Shown here one piece after another: positions 1 to 6,966 of a stretch of 11,463 nucleotides of DNA. A program made the translations under genes and the position numbers. Under the pieces are notes generated by a model. The model did no database searches. It was not told where the DNA came from and was given only the letters and a program-made list of their open reading frames with translations. The DNA lies in assembly GCA_937877455.1 (NCBI GenBank), contig CALFIU010000094.1, positions 1-11,463 on the forward strand, written 5' to 3'. Position 1 is the stretch's first letter. Every line of letters begins with the position of its first letter. This stretch comes from an uncultured Bacteroidales bacterium. Its GTDB lineage: Bacteria > Bacteroidota > Bacteroidia > Bacteroidales > UBA3824.

Positions 1-17
1 GTGTGCTCTTCCGATCT
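1..17 (+). other. Illumina TruSeq adapter remnant
   Basis: The first 17 bases, GTGTGCTCTTCCGATCT, match the 3' end of the TruSeq index/read-2 adapter exactly, ending in the T that ligates to the A-tailed insert. Real genomic sequence therefore begins at base 18. This is a technical artefact left from untrimmed reads. It marks the left edge of the window as a contig end and means the flanking gene cannot be trusted at its 3' end. The same adapter was not seen elsewhere in the window on either strand. Confidence 0.97.
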
Positions 18-732
18 ATAATTTAACGTCCTTTAGAAATTTAATAACACTATTATCAGTTTTTCCTTGAATAAAAAGAGCATCAGATTCTAAAAAGTAA
101 TATCCAAATTGACCTACTTCTTCCATATTAAGCACAAGCTTATAAGCATGTATTTCAGGCAAATAGGGTATCATAGCAAATGGATTAACTTTCAATGATG
201 TTCCCATTATTATAATAAGATCAACTTCTGGCAATTGCTGCAAGGATTCGAAAAATTTTACAGGCAATCCCTCTCCATAAAAAACAACATTGGGTTTGCA
301 TGGCCCTTTACAACTGGGGCAATAATAAACTTCTCCTTTTTTTACTCCTTCGTTTATTTTTTCTATATCAATTGAGCAATTACATTGTGCACAGTGGCCT
401 GTGTAAAAATTACCATGGGCGAAGACTAATTTATCATCAGGTATTTTAGCTTTTTTTTCAAGACCATCAATATTTTGGGTAAATACAAATTTAACCATAT
501 TTTTACTTGTTAAAAAGTTCATGAATTTATGAGATATTGTTGCATTTACTTTACTTAAATCAAATAATTTTGTAAATTCATAAAAATACATAGGATTTTT
601 TAAAAATGTAGTCTTTTGGAAAAATTCTTCTGGACTTGATAAATTATATTTATCTTGTAATTGTTTAAAAAGTCCTGTGTTTGATCTAAAGTCTGGAATT
701 CCAGCGGAGGTGCTTATTCCTGCTCCAACCAT
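16..732 (-). CDS. Sirtuin (SIRT2-type NAD-dependent protein deacylase), 5' end missing, AT-rich
   Basis: Sir2-family enzymes remove acyl groups from lysines, consuming NAD+. Visible: GAGISTSAGIPDFR (residues 3-16, NAD binding), TQNIDGLE (85-92), catalytic His106 in AHG, a zinc site with Cys114, Cys117, Cys138 and Cys141, MGTSL (176-180), and a late LNMEEVGQ block (201-208) like animal and protist SIRT2 proteins. The Met used here lies inside the first Rossmann strand. The frame stays open through 12 more codons (to 768) reading YNVYFRFKKILF, the last part being typical strand sequence. In-frame stops at 769-774 follow and there is no ATG, GTG or TTG, so the true 5' end is lost, or joined by an intron (a TTTAG acceptor-like string lies at 752-756). 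The final stop codon TAG uses two adapter bases. The 238 residues hold 25 Lys and 1 Arg. Family is clear; eukaryotic origin is inferred. Confidence 0.85.
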   Translation of the reverse strand: MVGAGISTSAGIPDFRSNTGLFKQLQDKYNLSSPEEFFQKTTFLKNPMYFYEFTKLFDLSKVNATISHKFMNFLTSKNMVKFVFTQNIDGLEKKAKIPDDKLVFAHGNFYTGHCAQCNCSIDIEKINEGVKKGEVYYCPSCKGPCKPNVVFYGEGLPVKFFESLQQLPEVDLIIIMGTSLKVNPFAMIPYLPEIHAYKLVLNMEEVGQFGYYFLESDALFIQGKTDNSVIKFLKDVKL

Positions 733-762
733 GAATAATATTTTTTTGAATCTAAAGTATAC

Positions 763-781
763 ATTGTATTATCAATACAAT
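763..781. repeat. Perfect 8-bp AT-rich inverted repeat between sirtuin and mgtE
   Basis: ATTGTATT (763-770) and AATACAAT (774-781) are perfect inverted copies separated by 3 bases. The repeat sits exactly where the sirtuin frame loses its homologous sequence and just past the mgtE stop. It could be a weak hairpin downstream of mgtE, but no T-run follows it in the mgtE direction, so a terminator is not supported. It could also mark the sequence junction between two unrelated DNAs. Confidence 0.5.
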
Positions 782-792
782 ATTTTAACGAT

Positions 793-2163
793 TTACGAAA
801 AACTCCGAACGAGAAAGGTTGAAACCATAGTAAAGTAAATTGTTAAACCGATGACGTCAATAGTTGTAGCGATTAACGGGCCCGAAGCTATTGCGGGATC
901 AATATTTATAGCCTTCAAGCCAAATGGTGTCAATGTTCCTATAACAGTTGCCATTGTCATATTAACAACCATTGCAAATCCTACAACCACGCCAAGTTCT
1001 ATATTATGCTGCCAGCCCCAAGTTACACCCGCAACCATTACCCCAAATCCCGAACCTATCATCAATCCGACAATACATTCTCTGAATATATGGTGAAAAG
1101 CCGAACTTAATGTTAATTCTCCCGTCGAAAGCCCGCGAACCATAAGCGTAATACTTTGAGTACCGATGTTTCCGCCCAATCCTGCCAACAACGGCATAAA
1201 TACAGCTACTATCGGTAATGCCGCAACCGTATGATTAAAATGATTTGCCACCTGTACAGCCAAAAATTCACCGATTAACGTTATAAATAACCACGGTGTA
1301 CGTGCTCGTACTGCGTTCATCAAATTACCAGATAAAATCTCATCTTCGTCAATAGATTCCGTTGAAATACCTGATGACTGGTAAATTTCTTCCGTTGTTT
1401 CTTCTTCAAACAAATCATGTACGTCATCCCAAGTTATCATACCTTTTAACCTGTTATATAAATCTACAACAGGCAGAGCGTTGTATTGGTATTTCATAAA
1501 TTCATCAACGATGAAATCGTTATAATCATCAATATGAAGCTTTACGATATCAGTTGTCATAATATCTTCGACTTTAGCATTTACAGATGAAGTTAAAAGT
1601 TTTCTTAATGATAAAACCCCAAGTAAATGATTTTGTTTATCGGTAACGTAAACGTAATAAAGCTCCATATTGTCCTCTTGAGCCTTTGCACGAATGTGGC
1701 TTAATACATCACCTACACTCATTCCGACATTAACTGTTATAACAGCAGGGTTCATCAATCCGCCGGCGGTATCTTCATTGTATGCAAGAAGTTCTCTTAC
1801 TTCATCGGAGAATTTCTGAGGAAGTTTGTCGAGGTAAGTTTCACTTTCATCCTCCTCCATATCTCCCAAAACGTCAGCTGCCGCGTCATGCGGAAGTTTA
1901 TTAATAATTCTTGATGCTACTTCTTCATCAATATCGCCCAATAATTCCACTTGCATCTGCGGCGGTAAATATTCCACCAAATCCGCGGCTTTATCTTCAT
2001 TAAGCAGCTTAAAGCATTGCAGACGTTCATCCTGCTTTAATTCTTGAAATATGTCCGCCAAGTCAGCTACGTGGTAAGAATTCAATTCTTCTTGCAGCTG
2101 GTTTATGGTTTCATCGTCCATAATCTCGCGGAGTCTGTCTACAACGTTTGAGATGTTTAACAT
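793..2163 (-). CDS. mgtE: MgtE magnesium channel/transporter
   Basis: Inner-membrane Mg2+ channel whose cytosolic domains sense magnesium and close the pore when it is abundant. Length (456 aa) is normal. Order of parts: acidic helical MgtE N domain (about 1-128, repeated motifs such as EDKAADLVEYL), CBS pair (about 135-255, containing YYVYVTDKQNHLLGVLSLR and NALPVVD), a linking helix rich in Asp/Glu (252-275), and five hydrophobic segments (about 287-453). The pore domain shows the family blocks GGNIGTQS (330-337) and NIDPAIASGP (420-429), with Asp422 and Asp436 at the usual metal-site positions. Arg codons are mixed (AGA, CGN) and GC is clearly higher than in both neighbours (27 of 60 in the line at 1021). 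The gene is intact but sits between two AT-rich, eukaryote-like fragments. The sequence does not look typically Bacteroidetes; a different bacterial source is possible. Confidence 0.93.
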   Translation of the reverse strand: MLNISNVVDRLREIMDDETINQLQEELNSYHVADLADIFQELKQDERLQCFKLLNEDKAADLVEYLPPQMQVELLGDIDEEVASRIINKLPHDAAADVLGDMEEDESETYLDKLPQKFSDEVRELLAYNEDTAGGLMNPAVITVNVGMSVGDVLSHIRAKAQEDNMELYYVYVTDKQNHLLGVLSLRKLLTSSVNAKVEDIMTTDIVKLHIDDYNDFIVDEFMKYQYNALPVVDLYNRLKGMITWDDVHDLFEEETTEEIYQSSGISTESIDEDEILSGNLMNAVRARTPWLFITLIGEFLAVQVANHFNHTVAALPIVAVFMPLLAGLGGNIGTQSITLMVRGLSTGELTLSSAFHHIFRECIVGLMIGSGFGVMVAGVTWGWQHNIELGVVVGFAMVVNMTMATVIGTLTPFGLKAINIDPAIASGPLIATTIDVIGLTIYFTMVSTFLVRSFS

Positions 2164-2172
2164 AGCTTTTTT

Positions 2173-2201
2173 ATATTACAACAAAAATTTTTCATAGTAA
2201 A
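2173..2201 (-). promoter_or_regulatory. Candidate sigma70-type promoter of mgtE, near-leaderless
   Basis: On the minus strand TTTACT (2201-2196) and TAATAT (2178-2173) are separated by exactly 17 bases, a good -35/-10 pair. The -10 box ends only 9 bases before the mgtE ATG, so transcription would begin about 3-4 bases before the start codon. No Shine-Dalgarno sequence precedes the ATG, which agrees with a near-leaderless mRNA. This box pair is of the general bacterial type, not the TTTG/TAnnTTTG type of Bacteroidetes. Sequence match only. Confidence 0.45.
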
Positions 2202-2226
2202 CAAATGACTAATAATCCGCCGTTAA

Positions 2227-2724
2227 TTACCTTTAATATCATTAAATGAAATATTTCAAAAATATAATGCAAACAGAGCCATTTTAGTAATAGTTAAATA
2301 TATAGATCAAGTTCATATAATTAAAAGAAAATTAGAAGAATCAAATCTAATAGATAAAAGAAATATTATTATATACGACAGAAATGATAATCCTGAACAA
2401 AGTAATTTTTTAAACAAAGAGATAGGTCCAAAAACAATTATTATATCAACAAATTTATGTGGAAGAGGGACTGATATAAGAATTAATAAAGAATGTGAAA
2501 AGAATGGAGGATTATATGTTATATTGACTTTCAATGCTGAATCAGAAAGAATAGAAAAGCAAGCTTTAGGTAGAGCCGCTAGAAAAGGAGAAAATGGAGG
2601 TGGAAAAATAATGCTATATGGAAATATTTCCTATGATAGTTTGAAAAATAAAAGAGAATCTAAGGAAAATAGAAATTTTGAATATCTAATGAATTCTTTC
2701 AAAAAAAGAACTATATTTTTTTAG
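2227..2724 (+). CDS. C-terminal fragment of a SecA-like helicase-domain protein, 5' truncated
   Basis: About 165 residues are open between stops at 2224-2226 and 2722-2724, with no ATG or GTG and no TTG before 2524. The translation shows helicase second-lobe motifs as in the SecA motor: AILVIVKYIDQV (motif IV region, about 2278-2313), STNLCGRGTDI (motif V, about 2446-2478), GGLYVILTFNAESERIEKQA (about 2506-2565) and LGRAARKGENGGG (motif VI). In bacterial SecA the equivalent is a GGLHIIGTERHES block. The LTF version resembles the SecA-like domains of large proteins in protists and some animals, so a eukaryotic source is inferred. The frame then ends after a short Lys/Asn-rich tail, without SecA's preprotein-binding or C-terminal parts in recognisable form. 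All 11 Arg codons are AGA and GC is very low (13 of 60 in the line at 2341), unlike mgtE and leuC on either side. It could be a decayed bacterial secA2, but the codon use argues against that here. Confidence 0.72.
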   Translation, partial: LPLISLNEIFQKYNANRAILVIVKYIDQVHIIKRKLEESNLIDKRNIIIYDRNDNPEQSNFLNKEIGPKTIIISTNLCGRGTDIRINKECEKNGGLYVILTFNAESERIEKQALGRAARKGENGGGKIMLYGNISYDSLKNKRESKENRNFEYLMNSFKKRTIFF

Positions 2725-2739
2725 TGGAAAAAAAAATTA

Positions 2740-2747
2740 TAATTTTG
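2740..2747 (+). promoter_or_regulatory. Possible Bacteroidetes-type -7 element before leuC
   Basis: TAATTTTG fits the Bacteroidetes -7 consensus TAnnTTTG and lies 7 bases before the leuC ATG. No TTTG -33 partner is present, since upstream sequence belongs to the SecA-like fragment and a poly-A run (2728-2736). It would give a leaderless message. A chance match in AT-rich DNA is quite possible. Confidence 0.2.
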
Positions 2748-2754
2748 GGGCATT

Positions 2755-4140
2755 ATGAATGGAAAAACACTTTTTGATAAGATATGGGAAAAACATATCG
2801 TAAAACAAATTCCCGATGGCCCATGTGTGCTGTTTATAGATAGGGAATATATGCATGAGGTAACATCACCACAAGCATTTGAAGCGTTAAGAAAAAGGGG
2901 GATAGGCGTGTTGATGCCACATCGTATCACTGCCACATGCGACCACAATGTACCAACAAAGGATAGAGTAAGACCGTTGCCAGATTCTTTGAGTGAAGCG
3001 CAAATTTCTACAATAGAAAAAAATACTAAGGATTTTGGTCTAACATATTTTGGACTTGACCATCCCGATAACGGCATTGTGCATGTTATTGGTCCAGAAT
3101 TGGGGCTTACTCGTCCTGGAATGACAATAGTTTGCGGCGATAGCCATACTTCAACCCATGGCGCACTTGGTTGTATAGCTTTTGGTATAGGAACGGGCGA
3201 AGTAGAAAACGTTACTGCAAGCCAATGTTTATTGCAATACAAACCGTTGCAGATGCGTATAACTGTTGATGGTGATTTGCAAAAAGGTGTAACATCAAAG
3301 GATCTTGCACTATATATTTTGAGCCAAAAGGGAACCGATTGCGGTACAAAACGTTTTATAGAGTTTGCTGGGCAAGCAATCAAGAATCTTTCTGTAGAAG
3401 CTCGTATGACACTTTGTAACATGAGCATAGAAATGGGTGCGAGAGGAGGAATAGTTGCTCCCGACCAATTGACTATTGATTATGTTAAAGGTAGAAAATA
3501 TGCTCCAAAGGATGCTGATTTTGAAAAGGCTGCTGAAGAATGGAAATTGTTGTTTAGCGATAGTGATGCCAAATTTAACGATGAATTGGCGTTTGACGCA
3601 TCAATTATGCCGCCTATGATAACATACGGAACAAATCCGGGAATGGGCATTGCTATTGATGGCGTTGTTCCCGACAACGATTCGATACGCGGACTTGATG
3701 AGGCTTTGAAATACATGGGATTAAAACGTGGAGAAAAATTGCTCGGTAAACCAATTGACTATGTATTTATTGGCAGTTGTACCAACGGACGAATTGAAGA
3801 TTTACGCATGGCAGCTGAAATATTAAAAGGTAGAAAAATTGCCAAAAACGTTGAGGTTCTTATTGTTCCTGGTAGCAACGAAGTTATGCGTCAGGCCGAA
3901 AGAGAAGGTCTTAACCAAATATTCAAGGATGCAGGTGCAGAATTGAGATTGGCTGGCTGTTCGGCTTGTTTGGCGATGAATGCCGACAAAGTTCCCGCTG
4001 GAAAATACTGTGTATCAACATCAAATCGTAATTTTGAAGGTCGCCAAGGTACAGGTGCTCGCACAATGCTTGCATCTCCTTATACTGCAGCGGCTGCGGC
4101 TGTTACGGGTGTGATAACTGATCCAAGAAATTTTTTGTAA
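2755..4140 (+). CDS. leuC: 3-isopropylmalate dehydratase large subunit
   Basis: LeuC pairs with LeuD to form the cytosolic isopropylmalate isomerase, which converts 2-isopropylmalate to 3-isopropylmalate in leucine synthesis and carries a [4Fe-4S] cluster. At 461 aa it is full length for the aconitase superfamily. Visible are DHNVPT (63-68), GDSHTSTHGA (128-137), GARGGIVAPD (228-237), and the three cluster cysteines: Cys342 in GSCTNGR, and Cys402 and Cys405 in GCSACLA. The C-terminal TSNRNFEGRQG block is intact. The ATG at 2755 gives the normal family N-terminus, and no Shine-Dalgarno sequence is seen, as is common in Bacteroidetes. leuD follows after 43 bases and leuB after that, so this is a leuCDB operon. 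leuA, often nearby, is absent from the window. Only 30 bases separate leuC from the foreign-looking fragment upstream, so its native promoter may be missing. Confidence 0.97.
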   Translation: MNGKTLFDKIWEKHIVKQIPDGPCVLFIDREYMHEVTSPQAFEALRKRGIGVLMPHRITATCDHNVPTKDRVRPLPDSLSEAQISTIEKNTKDFGLTYFGLDHPDNGIVHVIGPELGLTRPGMTIVCGDSHTSTHGALGCIAFGIGTGEVENVTASQCLLQYKPLQMRITVDGDLQKGVTSKDLALYILSQKGTDCGTKRFIEFAGQAIKNLSVEARMTLCNMSIEMGARGGIVAPDQLTIDYVKGRKYAPKDADFEKAAEEWKLLFSDSDAKFNDELAFDASIMPPMITYGTNPGMGIAIDGVVPDNDSIRGLDEALKYMGLKRGEKLLGKPIDYVFIGSCTNGRIEDLRMAAEILKGRKIAKNVEVLIVPGSNEVMRQAEREGLNQIFKDAGAELRLAGCSACLAMNADKVPAGKYCVSTSNRNFEGRQGTGARTMLASPYTAAAAAVTGVITDPRNFL

Positions 4141-4183
4141 AACAAGAAAAAAAAACTTGTTAGATACGTAACACAATTGTAAA

Positions 4184-4777
4184 ATGGAAAAAAACAACCT
4201 CACAATATCTAAAGCGGTACCGTTTAATGCAGAAAACATTGATACCGACCAGATTATTCCTGCACGTTTTTTAAAAGCTGTAAAACGTGGTGATTTTGGA
4301 AAAAACCTTTTCAGAGATCTTCGCTACCAATCAGGAACAGATACTCCTATTGCAGATTTTTGTCTTAATAAATATCCTGGTGATAGAAAAATACTTGTTG
4401 CTGGTAATAATATTGGATGCGGAAGTAGCCGCGAGCATGCCGTTTGGGCTTTGTATGATTATGGTTTTAGAGTGGTGGTCTCCACTTCTTTTGCCGATAT
4501 TTTTAAAAATAACTCGTTTAACAATGGTCTTTTGCCACTTACTGTTAGCAAAGAATATCTCAACGAGTTGATGAAAACAATAACCGAAAATCCTGATGTG
4601 GAAATACGTGTTAGCGTTGAAGAACAGACAATTACAAATCCTATAACAGGAAATGTGTTTAATTTTCAAATAGAATCGTTCCGTAGAGAATGTCTGCTTA
4701 AAGGTTTTGATAACACGTCGTATCTTTTGAGTATGAAGGACGACATTGTAAATTTTGAAAAACAACATACAAAATAA
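4184..4777 (+). CDS. leuD: 3-isopropylmalate dehydratase small subunit
   Basis: Small subunit (197 aa, normal length) of isopropylmalate isomerase; it supplies the swivelling domain that closes the active site formed with LeuC. Diagnostic blocks: NAENIDTDQIIPARFL (15-30), the GCGSSREHA substrate-recognition loop (78-86), and NNSFNNGLLP (about 109-118), which follows it as in the family. The ATG at 4184 gives the expected N-terminus. The gap behind leuC (4141-4183) carries a small hairpin, AACAAG-A9-CTTGTT at 4141-4161, with no T-run, so read-through from leuC is expected. leuB starts 2 bases after its stop codon, which suggests translational coupling. Confidence 0.97.
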   Translation: MEKNNLTISKAVPFNAENIDTDQIIPARFLKAVKRGDFGKNLFRDLRYQSGTDTPIADFCLNKYPGDRKILVAGNNIGCGSSREHAVWALYDYGFRVVVSTSFADIFKNNSFNNGLLPLTVSKEYLNELMKTITENPDVEIRVSVEEQTITNPITGNVFNFQIESFRRECLLKGFDNTSYLLSMKDDIVNFEKQHTK

Positions 4778-4779
4778 AA

Positions 4780-5841
4780 ATGAACAAGCAAATATCAGTG
4801 CTTCCAGGTGATGGAATTGGTCCAGAAGTTACCGCACAGGCTCAAAAAGCTTTGGAGGCCGTGGCAAAAAAATTTGGACACGATTTTAAATTCATACCAG
4901 TAATAGGTGGTGCTGCCGCAATTGATGCTGTCGGCGATCCAATGCCAAAGGAAACCATAGACACGTGTAAACAAACCGATGCAGTATTGTTTGGTGCTTT
5001 TGGAAGTCCAAAATACGATAATAATCCCAATGCTAAGGTTCGTCCAGAACAGGGATTGTTGAAAATACGTAAGGAACTTGGTTTATATGCCAATATCCGT
5101 CCAATATTTACTTTTGACGCGCTAATTCATAAATCGCCAATAAAAAAAGAAATAGTTGAGGGTGCAGATTTTACCGTGGTTCGTGAACTTACTGGTGGTA
5201 TGTATTTTGGGATGAAAGGACGTACCGAAGATGGTAACACTGCATTTGATACTAACATATATTCTGTTTATGAAATAGAACGTATTTTAAAAACAGCTTT
5301 TGAAATAGCAGGTCAACGTCGTAAAAAACTACTTGTTGTTGACAAGGCTAATGTGTTGGCAACTTCAAGATTATGGAGAGAAACCGCTCGCCGTATGGAA
5401 AAAGATTATCCTTCGATAAGTGTTGACTATATGTTTGTTGACAACGCATCGATGAAATTAATCACCACACCAAAAGATTTTGATGTAATTGTTACCGAAA
5501 ATACTTTTGGTGATATTCTTACCGATGAGGCAAGTGTTATAACTGGTTCTATGGGATTGATGCCGAGTGCATCTGTTGGAACATATACATCGCTTTTTGA
5601 GCCAATTCATGGTTCGTATCCGCAGGCTGCAGGAAAAAACATTGCTAATCCTTTGGCTGCAATTCTTTCTGCCGCTATGCTTTTAGAAACTTCGTTTAAC
5701 ATGAATGCTGAGGCTAAGGCTATAAAAGATGCTGTTAATTTGTCGCTTGCACAGCAGATTCGTACCGAAGATATTGCAGAAGGTAAGGCTTATTCTACAA
5801 CAGAAGTTGGAGAATTTATTGTAAATGAAATTTTGAAATAA
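4780..5841 (+). CDS. leuB: 3-isopropylmalate dehydrogenase
   Basis: LeuB oxidises and decarboxylates 3-isopropylmalate with NAD+ to give 2-oxoisocaproate, the step after LeuCD; the enzyme is a cytosolic dimer. Length (353 aa) is typical. Visible are GDGIGPEV near the N-terminus, the substrate-arginine stretch RPEQGLLKIRKEL, RELTGGMYFG with the conserved catalytic Tyr, DKANVLATSRLWRE with the catalytic Lys, the metal-binding aspartate region TENTFGDILTDEASVITGS, and the NAD loop EPIHGSYPQAAGKNIANP. The His-Gly-Ser lead of that loop with a following non-charged segment fits NAD+ use. It is the last gene of the leuCDB run and a strong hairpin terminator follows 21 bases after its stop codon. Confidence 0.97.
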   Translation: MNKQISVLPGDGIGPEVTAQAQKALEAVAKKFGHDFKFIPVIGGAAAIDAVGDPMPKETIDTCKQTDAVLFGAFGSPKYDNNPNAKVRPEQGLLKIRKELGLYANIRPIFTFDALIHKSPIKKEIVEGADFTVVRELTGGMYFGMKGRTEDGNTAFDTNIYSVYEIERILKTAFEIAGQRRKKLLVVDKANVLATSRLWRETARRMEKDYPSISVDYMFVDNASMKLITTPKDFDVIVTENTFGDILTDEASVITGSMGLMPSASVGTYTSLFEPIHGSYPQAAGKNIANPLAAILSAAMLLETSFNMNAEAKAIKDAVNLSLAQQIRTEDIAEGKAYSTTEVGEFIVNEILK

Positions 5842-5862
5842 AAATTTATTCTTTTTGATAAT

Positions 5863-5899
5863 AAAAACGCACCGCAAATATAAATTGTGGTGCGTTTTT
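5863..5899. terminator. Bidirectional intrinsic terminator between leuB and the metallopeptidase gene
   Basis: The arms 5863-5877 and 5885-5899 form a 15-bp stem with one G-U wobble, including the GC-rich core ACGCACC/GGTGCGT, around a 7-base AT loop. A T-run follows on the plus strand, and the A-run at the left gives the same on the minus strand. It lies exactly between two convergent genes (leuB and the YpfJ-type gene), so it probably ends transcription from both sides. Confidence 0.9.
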
Positions 5900-5918
5900 G
5901 TTTATTTTTTTGTGTGGC

Positions 5919-6788
5919 TTACAATTCGTTGTAATTACATTCAAACATTTTTAAAAAGTTATTCATGTCGCCTTGCAAACCGAGTTTAAACCATTTCATA
6001 CGTTGAGCAGAGGTGCCGTGGGTAAAAAGATCTGAGTGAATTTCTCTGTATCCAGCTTGTTTTTGAAGATAGTCATCGCCAATTTTTTGTGCGCAGTTGA
6101 TACCTTCCTCTATGTCGCCATCCTCAATAGAATTGTACATTTGGTTGTCGTAGTGAGCCCATATTCCAGCCAAAAAGTCAGCTTGAAGTTCTTGTCTTAC
6201 GCTCCATTGGTTGGCTTCGGCTTCTGTACGGCATTGTTGCATTTTTTTGTTTACTTGTTGGTTTATGCCTGTGAGATATTGTACATGATGACCAACTTCG
6301 TGGGCTACAACGTATGCGTATGCAAAATCTCCGCCTGCTTTCATTTGTTTTTCCATTTGGTCAAAAAACGAAAGGTCTATGTATAATTTTTGGTCGCCCG
6401 GACAATAAAAAGGTCCTGTACTTGAAGTGCCTGTACCACAAGCAGTTGATGTTTGGTCGCGATATAGTACCATAGCAGGTTTTGAATAGTTGCCCCAACC
6501 TTGTTCTTTAAAAATTTTGTCCCAAACATCTTCTGTACCAGCCAATACTTGACGTGCAAATTTGCTGTATGTTGCTTCTTGTTGACCTTCTGTATATTCT
6601 TGCGATGTTTGTGTTGTTTGCATGCCGCTTTGTATTTGGTTTTGCAAAGTGGATGAATTGCCAGTAAAGTACCATACAGCTAATCCAATAAGTATTCCTC
6701 CGAGGCTAAGACTGCCTGCTCTTTTTGCGGTTGTTCCACCGCGACGGTCGTCCACATTTGAACTTTCCCGTCTTCCGCTCATTTTCAT
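5919..6788 (-). CDS. ypfJ: YpfJ-type membrane-anchored neutral zinc metallopeptidase
   Basis: Member of the widespread putative neutral zinc metallopeptidase family typified by E. coli YpfJ; the physiological substrate is not established. The 289 aa show the family opening GRRES.NVDDRRGG (5-18), one membrane segment (about 28-43), a Gln/Thr/Ser-rich linker, and the peptidase domain with HEVGH (163-167) as zinc motif and ELQADFLAGIW (200-210) supplying the third ligand region. The N-terminal signature is on the cytoplasmic side and the catalytic domain would face the periplasm, by the positive-inside rule. Two starts are possible, ATG at 6788 and ATG two codons later (6782); both keep the signature. 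It is convergent with leuB and separated from the hydrolase operon upstream by 178 bases, so it probably has its own promoter. Confidence 0.93.
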   Translation of the reverse strand: MKMSGRRESSNVDDRRGGTTAKRAGSLSLGGILIGLAVWYFTGNSSTLQNQIQSGMQTTQTSQEYTEGQQEATYSKFARQVLAGTEDVWDKIFKEQGWGNYSKPAMVLYRDQTSTACGTGTSSTGPFYCPGDQKLYIDLSFFDQMEKQMKAGGDFAYAYVVAHEVGHHVQYLTGINQQVNKKMQQCRTEAEANQWSVRQELQADFLAGIWAHYDNQMYNSIEDGDIEEGINCAQKIGDDYLQKQAGYREIHSDLFTHGTSAQRMKWFKLGLQGDMNNFLKMFECNYNEL

Positions 6789-6966
6789 ATTTTGATATTT
6801 CTTTGATGTTAATATTTTTCTGCAATTTAGTTAAAAATATTTTGTAAACGAAATTTTGAGAGGATTTTTTTTGTGTATTGTCATTAGTTTGCTAACAAAT
6901 TCTAAAGTCTGAATATTTGTTGTACAAACTTTAATACAAAAAAAATGATATTTCTCCTCCAAAAAA
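6789..6966 (-). promoter_or_regulatory. Gap upstream of the metallopeptidase gene with a weak promoter-like pair
   Basis: This 178-base gap follows the hydrolase-LysM stop and precedes the metallopeptidase start. On the minus strand TTTG (6928-6925) is followed 20 bases later by TAGAATTTG (6904-6896), which resembles the Bacteroidetes TTTG/TAnnTTTG pair but has one extra base in the -7 element. This would give a leader of about 100 bases. No good intrinsic terminator for the hydrolase operon was found here; only short stems without a proper T-run are visible. Confidence 0.25.

Noticed and set aside
763..781. Palindrome as the mgtE terminator
   Set aside because: It is purely AT-rich apart from one G-C pair per arm and is not followed by a T-run in the mgtE direction.
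851..1096. Plus-strand frame within mgtE
   Set aside because: Antisense shadow of the well-supported MgtE membrane domain; no recognisable motif.
2164..2230. Magnesium riboswitch (M-box type) before mgtE
   Set aside because: The space before mgtE is under 70 bases and the likely transcription start is only a few bases from the ATG.
2524..2724. A separate small gene starting at TTG 2524
   Set aside because: The same frame is open and clearly homologous to SecA-like helicase sequence for about 300 bases upstream, so this is an internal codon.
2721..3428. Long minus-strand frame over leuC
   Set aside because: Shadow of leuC, whose motifs are complete on the plus strand; the antisense product has no recognisable features.
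4141..4161. Hairpin AACAAG-A9-CTTGTT between leuC and leuD as a terminator or attenuator
   Set aside because: Stem of only 6 AT-rich pairs with no T-run, inside an operon whose subunits must be co-expressed; no leader peptide is present.
6891..6930. Short inverted repeats upstream of the metallopeptidase gene as an operator or terminator
   Set aside because: Stems are 3-5 bases with AT-rich content, as expected by chance here.
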